Source: Lithodes maja (Eukaryota > Arthropoda > Malacostraca > Decapoda > Lithodidae). Taken from it: a stretch of DNA of 64,000 bases. Of this stretch, positions 8,996 to 18,294 are shown in pieces. Position numbers and translations under genes: made by a program. Numbering within the stretch: position 1 is the first letter of the stretch; each line of letters begins with the position of its first letter. The notes beneath the pieces were generated by a model. The model was not told where the DNA came from, did not search any database, and saw only the letters and a list, made by a program, of their open reading frames with translations. The DNA is taken from positions 45,075-109,074 of the forward strand of contig JBAKBP010006558.1 in NCBI GenBank assembly GCA_037953745.1, given 5' to 3'.

Positions 8996-11900
8996 GGAGA
9001 GTCTCTGAACACCTCCTGGACTTGGCCCAGTAGTGTTTCTAACTCCCTCCTCTCTTGACTCTCTAAGTGGGACAACTTCTCGGGTAGACACTCAAGGTAG
9101 CCTCTATTGTCCGTCCAGTCCAAGTCAGCTGCGTCTGTTCTCACTTTCTCCCTCTCTTCCTGCCAACTGTCCTGATTTCCGCCAGTTATTACCACAGCTA
9201 CGCCATCTGGTTCTGATACTGGTGTCTCCTCGTTTTCCCTTTTGTTGTACTTCTTCAACATATTGATGTGGCAATTCCTCTCTTTCTTCCTGCGGTCGGG
9301 AGTGGCTATTATGTAGTTCACCGGAGAGATCTTCTTCAACACTTTAAAGGGACCCGAAAACTTGCATGACAAAGGGCTTCCCGACATAGGTAGAAACATC
9401 AGTACTTCTTCTCCCGGAGAGAAACTGCGCTCCTTCGACCCCCTGTCGTACCTCCTCTTCGTCTTGTCTTGAGTCTTCTCTAAATTTCTTCCTGCCAACT
9501 CCCACGCCTTCTTCAGTCTCTCCTTCATCTCAACAACCGTTCTTAGAGGTGAATTGCTCCCTTCTTCATTTCTCCACGTCTCCTTGATTACACGTAGAGG
9601 ACCTCTCACCTCGTAGGCAAACATTAACTCGAATGGGCTGAATCCGAGGCTCTCGTTGGGCACCTCCCTTATGGCGAATAGTACAAGAGGAAGTCCAGTA
9701 TCCCAATTCTTCTTTTCTTCCTCACAATACTTTCTCAGGGTGGACTTCAAAGTTTGATGGAATCTCTCCAGAGCTCCTTGGGATTGAGGATGGTATGGAG
9801 AAGAGTAGATCTGTTGAATGTCTAACTCCTGGAGAATTTGTTGCAATATCTGGGAGGTAAAGTTGCTCCCCTGGTCGGATTGAATCTCTCTCGGCAACCC
9901 AAACCTAGTGAAGTACTTGATCATCTCCCTCGCAATGGTTTTCGCTTTTATGTTTCTGAGTGGTATTGCCTCTGGGAATCTGGTAGCCGCATCCATCAAG
10001 GTGAATATATACTCGTTGCCACTGCTCGTTTTAGGAAGGGGACCCACCACATCGATGATAACTCGGTCAAAAGGTTCTTCATATATGGGCATGGCAATAA
10101 GGGGAGCGTTCTTGATGACCTGGTTCGGTTTTCCTGCTCTCTGACACACATCACATGACCGACACCATTCTGCCACGTCTCTCTTGATGCCAGACCAGTA
10201 GAAGTTCCTCATCAATCGATCCAAGGTCTTTCTCGTCCCCATGTGGGCTGCCATCCTGCCTTCGTGAGCCAGGCACACCAACTCTCTCCGTAGCGTCCTG
10301 GGTACCACTATCTGTTCCAATGTCCTCCAGGTCTCATCCTCCTTCTCACAGTCCCTGGGAACGTAGGACCTCACCAGTACACCGTCGTTGGACACGCTAT
10401 ATTTGGACCCTGGATCCTCTTCTGCCGACAACCACAGGTCCTTCAGGCTCTCATCTTCCCTCTGCTGTTTCTTGAAGTTAAAGGCTTGGGATATAAGATT
10501 AGCTTGGGGATTAAGATTATCTTGGGAATTAAGATTAGCTTGGCTTGAGGGATTAAATAACCCAGAAATGCCCAACCCCATTTCTGAGTCCTCAAGTCTA
10601 GCTTTCTCCTCTAACTTCTTCCTTTCAGCTTGAGCCCTAGTGGTCACACATACTGGAAAGAGATCTTGGTTCTCTTCCACATACAATTCAGTCTCCTTAC
10701 TTTCTCTGGCTCTCACAGATACTATAGGCACGACCTTGACTCTCCCTCCCGCAAGATCATTACCCAGTAAAACATCCACACCCTCTATGGGAAGGACATC
10801 TAGAACTGCCAGTTCAGCCTTTCCAGAGTACAGCTCACATTCTAGGTTCACCTCTACTAGGGGCGCGGATACCGAACCACCTACACCTGTCAATATGATA
10901 TACTGTTCACTGTCTGGACAACTCTCTAGTGCTCCTCTCCTCACAAGTGTGCGGGATGCTCCTGTATCCCTCAGGATAGCCACTGAATTTTCTGACTCTC
11001 CTACATTTACAAGACCCTTAGATCTGAATTTCGCATAGTCATCACTATCAGTTTTCACAGGCTTACTTCTGATAAAAGCTACTGTCTTGGGATCTTTCAG
11101 ATAAGCTTCTCTACTACCTTTCATTTCCTTCTGTCTAGAATAGCAATTTCGAGCAATATGACCAGGTTTGTGACAATAGAAGCAAGACCTGGATTCGGTT
11201 GTACCCTTGACACCCTGAGTCCTTGTCTTTACTCCCTTTGATTCACCATCTGTTGCCACGTTTGTGACATTTGATTTTATATGCCCACAATGGTTCGTTT
11301 GTTTGTCGAGATTTACTTTATTTCCCACTGTTTTGACATTAGTACCTGTGGAATTCTTGTGGGTCAGATAATACTTGTCGGCCAAGACGGCAGCATCCGC
11401 CGGGTCAGTGATATCATTGTCTGCCAAGTGCATTTTAATCTCCCTAGGCAAAAATTGGCAAAAGTTTTCATGAAGTACTACATTGTAAAGGCTCTGATAG
11501 TCCTCCATGACCTCGGTGGAATGCAACCATCTTTCTAGCGCCTTCTTCATGTCATGCAAATGTTGAGCAAAAGTTACGCTAGTGTCTTTCTTCATTTCTC
11601 TAAATTTTAACCTATATGCTTCTGGTACTAATTCATAAGCCCTCAACACCTTTTCCTTGACTATTTGGTAATTCATACTATCTTCAAAGCTAATTGCTGT
11701 GTAGGCGTCTGAAGCTCTGCCCTTCAGAACAGACTGTAGTAGTAGTGCCCACTTGTCTCTGGGCCACTCCATATTACTTGCCAGTCTCTCAAAGGCAAGG
11801 AAGTATCCCGTCGGATCTCCCTCATCAAACGGTGGCACCATTCTGACATTTTTTGTAACGTCGAATCTCGGTGTAGGGCCAACATCACGTCCAGCACCTC

Positions 11901-12306
11901 TACCACCTACATTGTCATGTCTGCGATTTCTCAATCGTTCACTCTCCAGGGTTACCCTCTCACATTCCAGTTTTGTCTGGATTACCTTGAGCCTCATTGA
12001 CTCAAGTCTGTATGCCTCAGACAATTCAAAGTCGTCAGCCGTACGTGAGAGCGTCCCATCGTCCTCCAGAGGAGTCTCAACTCTTGCGAGCCCTTGTGGA
12101 GTAAACCCAGAGAAGTAATTTGACTCCTGGTCATAGAGTTCCTGCATGACCGTTTCCAAAACCCTCTCTCGAGAGTCCTCAGAACTTATGTTAATCTTTA
12201 TCGCACCAGCCAGTATACGAAGCTCGGAGAGGTTAAGTGTGCGAACCAACTCTGGTGTGTGTGCCGTGAGGAATGATTCTACATTATCTTCAGTTAGACC
12301 CGCCAT
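8920..12306 (-). CDS. Gypsy gag-protease-integrase polyprotein
   Basis: The frame is open over 1128 codons from ATG at 12304-12306. The gag-like N terminus has MAGLTEDNVESFL and a capsid-like region WALLLQSVLKGRA. A CCHC knuckle CFYCHKPGHIARNC lies near residue 375, and an aspartic protease motif RDTGASRTLV near residue 445. The integrase follows: an HHCC zinc domain from HEGRMAAHM to CRSCDVC (about 680-720), then the DDE core IIDVVGPLP (about 745), IQSDQGSNF (about 808) and a glutamate in GALERFHQ (about 845). A C-terminal GPF/Y-like stretch is CKFSGPFKVLKK. The frame should continue into RT but shifts near 8990, so the last ~25 codons are out-of-frame tail. Integrase upstream of RT is the diagnostic Gmr1 feature. 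Confidence 0.9.
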   Translation of the reverse strand: MAGLTEDNVESFLTAHTPELVRTLNLSELRILAGAIKINISSEDSRERVLETVMQELYDQESNYFSGFTPQGLARVETPLEDDGTLSRTADDFELSEAYRLESMRLKVIQTKLECERVTLESERLRNRRHDNVGGRGAGRDVGPTPRFDVTKNVRMVPPFDEGDPTGYFLAFERLASNMEWPRDKWALLLQSVLKGRASDAYTAISFEDSMNYQIVKEKVLRAYELVPEAYRLKFREMKKDTSVTFAQHLHDMKKALERWLHSTEVMEDYQSLYNVVLHENFCQFLPREIKMHLADNDITDPADAAVLADKYYLTHKNSTGTNVKTVGNKVNLDKQTNHCGHIKSNVTNVATDGESKGVKTRTQGVKGTTESRSCFYCHKPGHIARNCYSRQKEMKGSREAYLKDPKTVAFIRSKPVKTDSDDYAKFRSKGLVNVGESENSVAILRDTGASRTLVRRGALESCPDSEQYIILTGVGGSVSAPLVEVNLECELYSGKAELAVLDVLPIEGVDVLLGNDLAGGRVKVVPIVSVRARESKETELYVEENQDLFPVCVTTRAQAERKKLEEKARLEDSEMGLGISGLFNPSSQANLNSQDNLNPQANLISQAFNFKKQQREDESLKDLWLSAEEDPGSKYSVSNDGVLVRSYVPRDCEKEDETWRTLEQIVVPRTLRRELVCLAHEGRMAAHMGTRKTLDRLMRNFYWSGIKRDVAEWCRSCDVCQRAGKPNQVIKNAPLIAMPIYEEPFDRVIIDVVGPLPKTSSGNEYIFTLMDAATRFPEAIPLRNIKAKTIAREMIKYFTRFGLPREIQSDQGSNFTSQILQQILQELDIQQIYSSPYHPQSQGALERFHQTLKSTLRKYCEEEKKNWDTGLPLVLFAIREVPNESLGFSPFELMFAYEVRGPLRVIKETWRNEEGSNSPLRTVVEMKERLKKAWELAGRNLEKTQDKTKRRYDRGSKERSFSPGEEVLMFLPMSGSPLSCKFSGPFKVLKKISPVNYIIATPDRRKKERNCHINMLKKYNKRENEETPVSEPDGVAVVITGGNQDSWQEEREKVRTDAADLDWTDNRGYLECLPEKLSHLESQERRELETLLGQVQEVFRDSPVGRLSSPTTSTLKEPSQLNSAPTV

Positions 12307-12575
12307 TTTATGAGTGAAATTCCTAACCTATATATGATACAGTATGCAAAGTTTACTCAACACTTGACATGACACGAAACAATCTCATCAAAGAAGAATA
12401 CCTAGCTGAGTTCCAATGTCTCCAGTCAATTGTGTTACACCTTATACACGCTCATGGTTATCACAATGCCTCAATAAACACTTGCAAGGTATAGTTAGAT
12501 TGTTTCTGGTATGTATATATATATAAACTACTTTACCCAACTACTTCATAGTATGGAACCTGGTTAAAGGATCCT

Positions 12576-12590
12576 GGCCAAAGGTCGCCA
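12576..12590 (-). promoter_or_regulatory. Putative primer-binding site
   Basis: Read on the minus strand, the LTR end GTAACA is followed four bases later by TGGCGACCTTTGGCC. TGG at this position, complementary to a tRNA CCA tail, is typical of Ty3/gypsy primer-binding sites. The tRNA cannot be assigned by eye. Bases 12307-12575 are the untranslated leader between this site and gag. Confidence 0.65.
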
Positions 12591-13786
12591 GTTCTGTTAC
12601 AACCCCCTTCGTATTCAGACCTAATTAGTTATCGGGTCTGAGGGTCAAGGTGGTCATAAGGGCACGGGTGCGCAACAGAACACAAAAAAACATATGAATC
12701 CTAGACTGTAGAAGATGAGCCTATCACAGGTCTCCAAGTCGGATCCAAAATCAGGTCGCTTAAGAGGTCGCCATTTCTGTCTTATACTTCAAAGCAGAAT
12801 TGGAACCTGGCAAGAGGTCGCTAAATGCCGTGGCATTAACTTCAAACAAAACCAGAAATTATCTAACTACAGGTTATGGAACAACACTCGTCTCTTGCAC
12901 ATGTTAGTATATAATCGTATTTATTCTTGCAGAAGATGCACTATAAATCATGTAGATGTCAATTAATATTCAAGGTCTAATTTGATTATGATATCAGCAC
13001 AATAGCTATGTAAGACTAATGACGTTTCAATGATTGCTTAGAGGAACATGATAGAAAACTGCTTTACATTAACCACTATAGTTCTTGATCAAGATTAGAT
13101 TGGGGTAACTGTCCCGCACCACAATATCTCAATAAACTGAAAGTACAACTTGACTTCCTACAACATCTTAGCTAACAGTAAATAATAATTCCACACATTC
13201 TTCTAGGTCATAAGAATTACACTCGCTCAACGATGCACTAGTATTGACCTCAGATATCAGCCAAATATATATAAATCGTGATTCTACAGTACTCTAAAAC
13301 TTCAATAGATAAAACAAAAATATTCAAGACCACTGCAGCGTTAGCAATTATAATTCGAAGTAGCCAGATGGAAACATCTGTTGCTCATACTTTAATAATA
13401 TGCACCAAGAAATGTCTACATCTCACTATCCCTTGACCGCGTCATTTATATTCACCAATGCATACACAACTAAACATATAATATAAGATCACCAAATCTT
13501 GTTACAAAGCACACAATATGAGACTGGAACACGGAATTCACCAAGCTGCGTTGTCACTGTGCTATTAAAAAAAAAAAAAAAAAAAACAATCTGTACTGCT
13601 TACGTTAAATTATCAAGCACTAATATTTAAATAAATATCATCGCTGTGTATTCTTCAATGATAAGGGTATCATAAGGCACTATAATAACTCTACCAGTAT
13701 TAACAAACCGCCAAGAGGATCCAACAGATGATATATATCCTCACGGCACCTCACACACACAAGTACGTTCCTCCCGAGCTCCGCTA

Positions 13787-13843
13787 ACTGACTGATCTCT
13801 CGAAGCGGTCCGCCACAACCTTTATAGCCTCTTGATGACGTCA
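13787..13843 (-). promoter_or_regulatory. LTR promoter: CRE, TATA box and initiator
   Basis: On the minus strand a perfect palindromic CRE-type site TGACGTCA (13836-13843) is followed by TATAAA (13826 down to 13821). Then, 33 bases after the first TATA base, overlapping arthropod-type initiators TCAGTCAGT (13795 down to 13787) appear. Spacing of TATA to initiator fits an RNA polymerase II start. This would place the U3/R boundary near 13793 and make U3 about 0.95 kb after excluding the MITE. Confidence 0.65.
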
Positions 13844-14171
13844 CGGAGCTAACATTCAAACACGGCGCGATATTCGAATTCGAATGTCAAATTGGCAAAG
13901 TTAGTCTACTAATATTGGTACATACTCTAAATTAACTTACTTAAAGATAATGAAGACTATGTCACAACACAGCTTGATAGATTTCGCTTCGATCCATGAA
14001 TAGCCTAACCTGTCAGGCGATCGAACTAATACATATATTAACAATAAACAATGAGACACCAAGGGTGCACCAGCCATTCTGCATATCTTTGTCTGGTTTA
14101 CTCTTGATATCACTCAACAAACACACCAGTATACATCCTATCACATACACAGGGTATAGGCACATGCTTAA

Positions 14172-14651
14172 CCCTCCAGCCACGGTTATGTATTATATAT
14201 ATATTCATCGAAAACCGGGTGTTTTGGCCGAAAAACGTCTAGGCTAGGCTACCGTATATTCGTTAATCAGACTGCTTCCCGCATTCCCGCGCATCCCCAA
14301 GCGTAGCTGTGTTATTTACCTGTAGAATGGCATTAAGTAGAGCTCTCTAAGTCAACTGGGTGAGCTGTGATGATGATTTCATTGGAGATAACTTTATGGC
14401 CAAACCAGCCACTTTACACCACTTTTCGATACTGAACAACAACATACAGGCACACACGAACAAGCGACGCTCTCCTTCTTGTGGCCGGAGATGCGGAGCG
14501 TCGGTCCAGCCGGCTGTTGTTTACATGCGTCGGACCGACGCCTCGCACACCAAGCTCACAGGCTGTGACGTCATGGGTGTTTAAGAGGCCTTCCGGGTTG
14601 CGTGGGCCAAGGTTTTTATGGGCGTTCAAGAGGTCATCCGGGTTGAAGGGG
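14172..14651. mobile_element. piggyBac-like MITE, copy 2 (no Tigger insertion)
   Basis: TTAA flanks at 14168-14171 and 14652-14655, left end CCCTCCAGCCACGG and right end CCGGGTTGAAGGGG. It matches copy 1 (2546-2569 plus 5312-5690) through the phrase AAGCTCACAGGCT and then diverges, so the two belong to related subfamilies. It sits inside the U3 part of the gypsy LTR and is absent from the short surviving part of the other LTR, where this position is not preserved. Confidence 0.78.
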
Positions 14652-15225
14652 TTAAAGTCCAATAACGAGACGAACCATAGCTTATTAAGATCGACAAGCG
14701 AGTTTTAGTTACTTTGGTAAAATTCAAATAATTGGCGGTCCGACACTCATACACTATTCCCGCCAAAACCCTGGTGAGCGAAACTGGCACTATAGGCCAG
14801 TGAATTATCCCTATGGGGCTAGTTAATTTTATTTAGAGGACACACCACTTATAATATAAATTGAAATGGAACTCACAGTGACCGCTGAGTCTTATAGACC
14901 AAATTAAACCATGAGTACAAGTTATTCTTAAACTTAAAGCATGTTAAAATTAACAAAATATAAGGAGCGACAAAGGTGTAATGTATATCATATACTGTAT
15001 AGAAACTACACCTAAAAACTTACTTATACTACCTCAAAATGTAGCCCCAAAAACATAGAACAAGCAGCACTAAGAATAAAATCCTGAAGTAATCTGGGAA
15101 GGTTAATATATCCCAACATGTAATACAACTCATATCCCTGAATAAGGCAACGACCAACACCTCAGCAGGTGAAGGCCACAACCCAGGTAATCGGCTCTCA
15201 AACGAACACACAGTAGCTCGTAACA

Positions 15226-16230
15226 CAGATGAGAACAACAGTAAGGGGGAAATCGTCAAACTGGACTCAAATTACGAGTGGAGTACCACAAGGATCTGTC
15301 CTAGCCCCAATCATGTTTTTAATATTTGTAAATGACTTACCTGAGGGACTAACAAGCTACATGAGCATGTTTGCGGACGATGCTAAGCTGCTTAAAACGA
15401 TCAGAACCCAGGAGGATTGCCTTGAACTCCAATCAGATTTGCAAAAGATCCATGAATAGAGCATCAAATGGAATATGGAGTTCAATGCAGGAAAATGTAA
15501 GACTCTAGAAATGGGTAAAAGCAAGTACAGACCTAGAAAAGATTATAAACTAGGAAACGAAGTGATTCCCAAAGCAGAAAAAGAAAAAGACTTGGGGATA
15601 GAATTTAAGGCTAACATGTCTCCGGAAAGCCACGTAAATAAGATAGTGAGAGAATCACTAGCACTATTGGCAAATATCAGGATGTCTTTCAATTATCTTA
15701 ATGAAAACACCATGAAACAAATAATAACGGCAATAATAAGACCCAGGATGGAATATGCATCTGTAGTGTGGTCCCCTCACATGAAGAAACATATCCACAA
15801 AATTGAGAGGGTACAGAGAGCAGCTACGAGGATGATCCCAGGTTTGGAAAATTTGGAGTACCAAGAGAGGCTCGAGAGATTGAATCTACCTACACTGGAA
15901 CAGAGAAGGAAACGAGGACAGCAAATTCAGATATACAAATGTGTTAGAGGTATTGACAAAATCAACCAAGAAAACTTCATAGAGAGGGATGGAGGTGAGA
16001 GAACAAGAGGTCACAGCTACAAACTGAAAGTGCCTAATAGTAAATCCGATCTGAAAAGTAAAAGATTTCCTACCAACTCGATTAGTGGGTGGAACAAATT
16101 GCCAGCCGAAGTAGTGTCTGCACCATCAGTGCATAGTTTCAAAGCACGGTATGACAAATATATCTTAGGAGGCGGGAATTAACGAGCATGCTCACTCCCG
16201 CAAATACAACTAGTGTAAGTACACACAAGA
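15226..16230 (+). pseudogene. CR1-like LINE 3' fragment (RT thumb and C terminus)
   Basis: 5'-truncated copy related to the large LINE at 22381-26380. It starts at the residues EMRT just before the SGVPQGSVLAPIMF motif, contains the catalytic MFADDAKL, and has one stop (TAG at 15457-15459). It then continues open from 15460 through MEYASVVWSPH, RTRGHSYKL and SGWNKLPAEVV to the stop at 16182. The short 3' tail with TACAACTAGTGTAAGTACA resembles the AATTAGGTGAGTACA tail of the related copies. Its left edge coincides with the gypsy LTR, suggesting that the gypsy element inserted into it. Confidence 0.85.
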
Positions 16231-16660
16231 CATTTACATAAGCAGACGGGCAGTTATTAATATGAAAGACAAATTAGTAATAAAAGAGAGAATATATAAT
16301 TGTAAAATTAAATAGTAAAAAACAGTAGCTGCAATAATGATGATGGAGTGAGAGAGGAATATTGTACTGTACTGTATGTTAACAAAAACTGACATTTGGG
16401 TTATGCTGAAGTGGAAGTTATGTGATTGATAATGGAGAGAGAGAGAGAGAGAGAGACCAACCATTCTTGGGACTCCACATGTTCCATGTGGTTCCTTGCA
16501 ATACCATGGTCTCGCAACGGTTTTTCATTGCTGAGGAACAAAATATGTGCTCCAAAGCAAAAAGGATGAGCTTGAATAGGATTGAATGGAGAATGCTTGT
16601 TAATAGATGAGTGATAACATGGTCATAGGCAAAGGGGGTCGGGTGCCACTTGGACTAGAT
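16231..16660. other. AT-rich spacer with GA microsatellite
   Basis: No coding signal. A (GA)n run lies at about 16434-16456. The rest is low-complexity AT-rich sequence between the LINE tail and the DIRS terminus. Confidence 0.6.
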
Positions 16661-17215
16661 TATAGGTTTGAGTCCCGGAGGGAAGAATGAAGACCTAATA
16701 TTTAGTAGTGGCCCCGAAATCATTGACGATATGCCTATTACATAATAGCCCTCTTTCAAGCCCTAGCGCCAGCTCGTTTGAAACAGCCGCCACAGAGAGG
16801 TAGAGGAGCCACGTCATAAGCGCACGCTAATTCTCTTATGGAGTCGTCATTATGATTGGGTACTCACTACGAAAAAACTTCGTAAAATATAAAAAAAAAA
16901 AAATAACTTAAGAAATGCTATAATTAAGCTTCCCAACTTTGTGGATGACTTCCCGGGGATTCTTATTTGAGACGCTGAACTGCCCAGCGTCATTCCGCCT
17001 TCAATGACATATCAAGACTTAACTTAAAAGACATCAACGAATGGGAAGGGGATGAAAGGGAGGGCCCGCATCGTCAATGATTTCGGGGCCACTACTAAAT
17101 ATTAGGTTTTAATTTTTCCCTCCGGGACTCAAACCTATAATTTATTAGTGGCCCCTCCATCATTGACGATATGCCTGATATCTCAAGACTGGAGGGGGAC
17201 ATTCGTGACAATATC
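16661..17215 (-). mobile_element. DIRS terminal region in minus orientation
   Basis: Reverse-complement match to the end of DIRS A. A right terminal repeat ends at 16661 (TATAGGTTTGAGTCCC read on plus) and extends to about 16736; an internal complementary region lies at about 17070-17175. A conserved outer block GAGGGGGACATTCGTGAC lies at 17194-17211. No recombinase precedes it. It could be the 3' end of DIRS B (same orientation, further up the window) after loss of the recombinase's second half, or a separate solo end. Confidence 0.75.
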
Positions 17216-17419
17216 TAACACCACTAACAAACCAACTATAGGTTGAGAAAAGACACTCAAGAAAGCTCTCTTAAATTTATTGTTTATACAGTATACAATA
17301 TTTGGTATAGAAATAGAAAAGAAAAGTAGACCACATACTTCGAAGATAGTCTACTTATACATAACCACACAGGTACATGTAGGTAATGAATATCACATGA
17401 GATTCACTGGTCATCAGGT
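17216..17419. other. Unassigned AT-rich segment
   Basis: No domain or repeat recognised, apart from CATGAGATTCACT at 17396-17408, which recurs inverted at 18270-18282 on the other side of the neighbouring LINE fragment. Confidence 0.5.
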
Positions 17420-18180
17420 GGTCCTGATGTGGCGGCGTCTACGCCGTGGGACCACCTCCCGGAGCTGCCAACCGCGGATGGCTGCCGACCCTCCACGGCC
17501 GGAGACAAGATCAACGACCAGTGGACGACAACCGGATGCTGGCCGCGGGGAGCAGTTTCGGGAGCCAAACCGTCACAACCATCCCCTGCCCCCTCCCTGG
17601 GGGCACGGGTCCTTGGAGCGGCTTCGGTCGCGCCGGGAATTTCCACACCTCTCACACCACACACACACATTACACAGTTTTTCCTACACCGAGAAATTAC
17701 TCTCCGGCTGTCATTTCTCGAAGACTTCTTCTAGCCGGAGACATTGAGAGCAACCCAGGACCCACGTACACATACATATGTCCAACTTGCTCAAAACCCA
17801 TCACTTCGAGTCGCCACACTAAGGGTTCAGTTCTCTGCAATTCATGCAGGAACTGGACCCACTTCACCTGTACAACACTTGCCTCCAAGAAACACTACAC
17901 GAACACCTGGACCTGTTCCTCATGCCCCTCCCTCTCCCAGTCAAATCCCTCGCCTAAAACCCGTCCACCTCTCCTCCCCAACCCACCTAGCCTTCCCATA
18001 TCATCCACTCCCCCCCCCATAAAACCCGTCCACCTCTCCTCCCTAACCCACCTAACCTTCCCATACCATCCACATCCTCAACTCAACACACCACACCCCA
18101 TCCTAATCCATTCCAACCCCCATCTCCTGCTCCCCAATCCCCACCCCCACCTCACCCATCCCAACCCCCAGCCCCTCCCT
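17420..18180 (+). mobile_element. 2A/PHD LINE, copy 1: isolated 5' part
   Basis: Matches the 5' end of the minus-strand copy at 18283-22259 from GGTCCTGATGTGG to the C-rich end of the PHD ORF, then stops at about 18180. A 5' fragment without the 3' end is unusual for a LINE, because target-primed insertion normally truncates 5' ends. It lies head-to-tail opposite copy 2 and is bracketed by an inverted 13-base repeat. Bases 18181-18282 are unassigned. Confidence 0.85.
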
Positions 18181-18258
18181 TTGTCCTTTATAGAAACTCT
18201 GACTTCTAGTGAGAAGCAGAGGAGTATCGTTATTTTGTCAAAGAATAAATATTCTTGA
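17536..18258 (+). CDS. N-terminal LINE protein with 2A-like motif and PHD-type zinc finger
   Basis: The frame is open from before 17446; the first ATG is at 17536 and its codon is conserved in the other copy. A hydrophobic-basic run RRLLLA leads into GDIESNPGP (17737-17763), matching the D(V/I)ExNPGP consensus of 2A ribosome-skipping peptides. Directly after it comes a C4HC3-like finger: CPTC, CNSC, WTHFTC and WTCSSC (17776-17925). A long Pro/His/Ser-rich tail follows. In APE-type LINEs, 2A sequences near the N terminus have been described and are thought to separate the upstream leader from the endonuclease/RT protein. The last ~25 codons past 18180 are outside the LINE. Confidence 0.75.
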   Translation: MLAAGSSFGSQTVTTIPCPLPGGTGPWSGFGRAGNFHTSHTTHTHYTVFPTPRNYSPAVISRRLLLAGDIESNPGPTYTYICPTCSKPITSSRHTKGSVLCNSCRNWTHFTCTTLASKKHYTNTWTCSSCPSLSQSNPSPKTRPPLLPNPPSLPISSTPPPIKPVHLSSLTHLTFPYHPHPQLNTPHPILIHSNPHLLLPNPHPHLTHPNPQPLPLSFIETLTSSEKQRSIVILSKNKYS

Positions 18259-18294
18259 ACATTATTTTAGTGAATCTCATGTTGTTGTTGTCCC

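Larger units (their letters stand above)
7113..15225 (-). mobile_element. Gmr1-like Ty3/gypsy retrotransposon (integrase before RT)
   Basis: Two direct repeats (7113-7631 and the outer part of 12595-15225) flank a minus-strand coding region in the order gag, protease, integrase, reverse transcriptase, RNase H. The right LTR begins TGTTACAACCCCC on the plus strand and ends CGTAACA, so both ends are inverted TGTTAC/GTAACA. A primer-binding site follows the 5' LTR and a purine tract precedes the 3' LTR. Canonical Ty3/gypsy elements place integrase last; the order here is that of the Gmr1 group. The 3' LTR is truncated at 7113 by the adjoining DIRS end. Internal frameshifts make the copy defective. 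Confidence 0.88.
12595..15225 (-). repeat. 5' LTR of the gypsy element, with nested MITE
   Basis: Bounded by TGTTACAACCCCC at 12595 and CGTAACA ending at 15225. Its outer 524 bases match the other LTR. Removing the MITE at 14172-14651 leaves roughly 2.15 kb, a long LTR. It contains an A run at 13567-13587 and the promoter elements listed separately. No ORF in it has recognisable coding character. Immediately outside (15226 on) lies a CR1-like LINE sequence, the presumed target. Confidence 0.82.

Noticed and set aside
12715..12966. ORF in the gypsy LTR
   Set aside because: Lies in U5/leader-type sequence with no recognisable protein feature.
14360..14584. Short ORF shared by both piggyBac-like MITEs
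   Set aside because: Shared because the MITE is shared; no domain and the two copies' 3' parts diverge.
18181..18282. Target-site duplication for 2A LINE copy 2
   Set aside because: The sequence left of 18283 does not match the right flank beyond short chance similarity (TTTAGTG), so no duplication is claimed.
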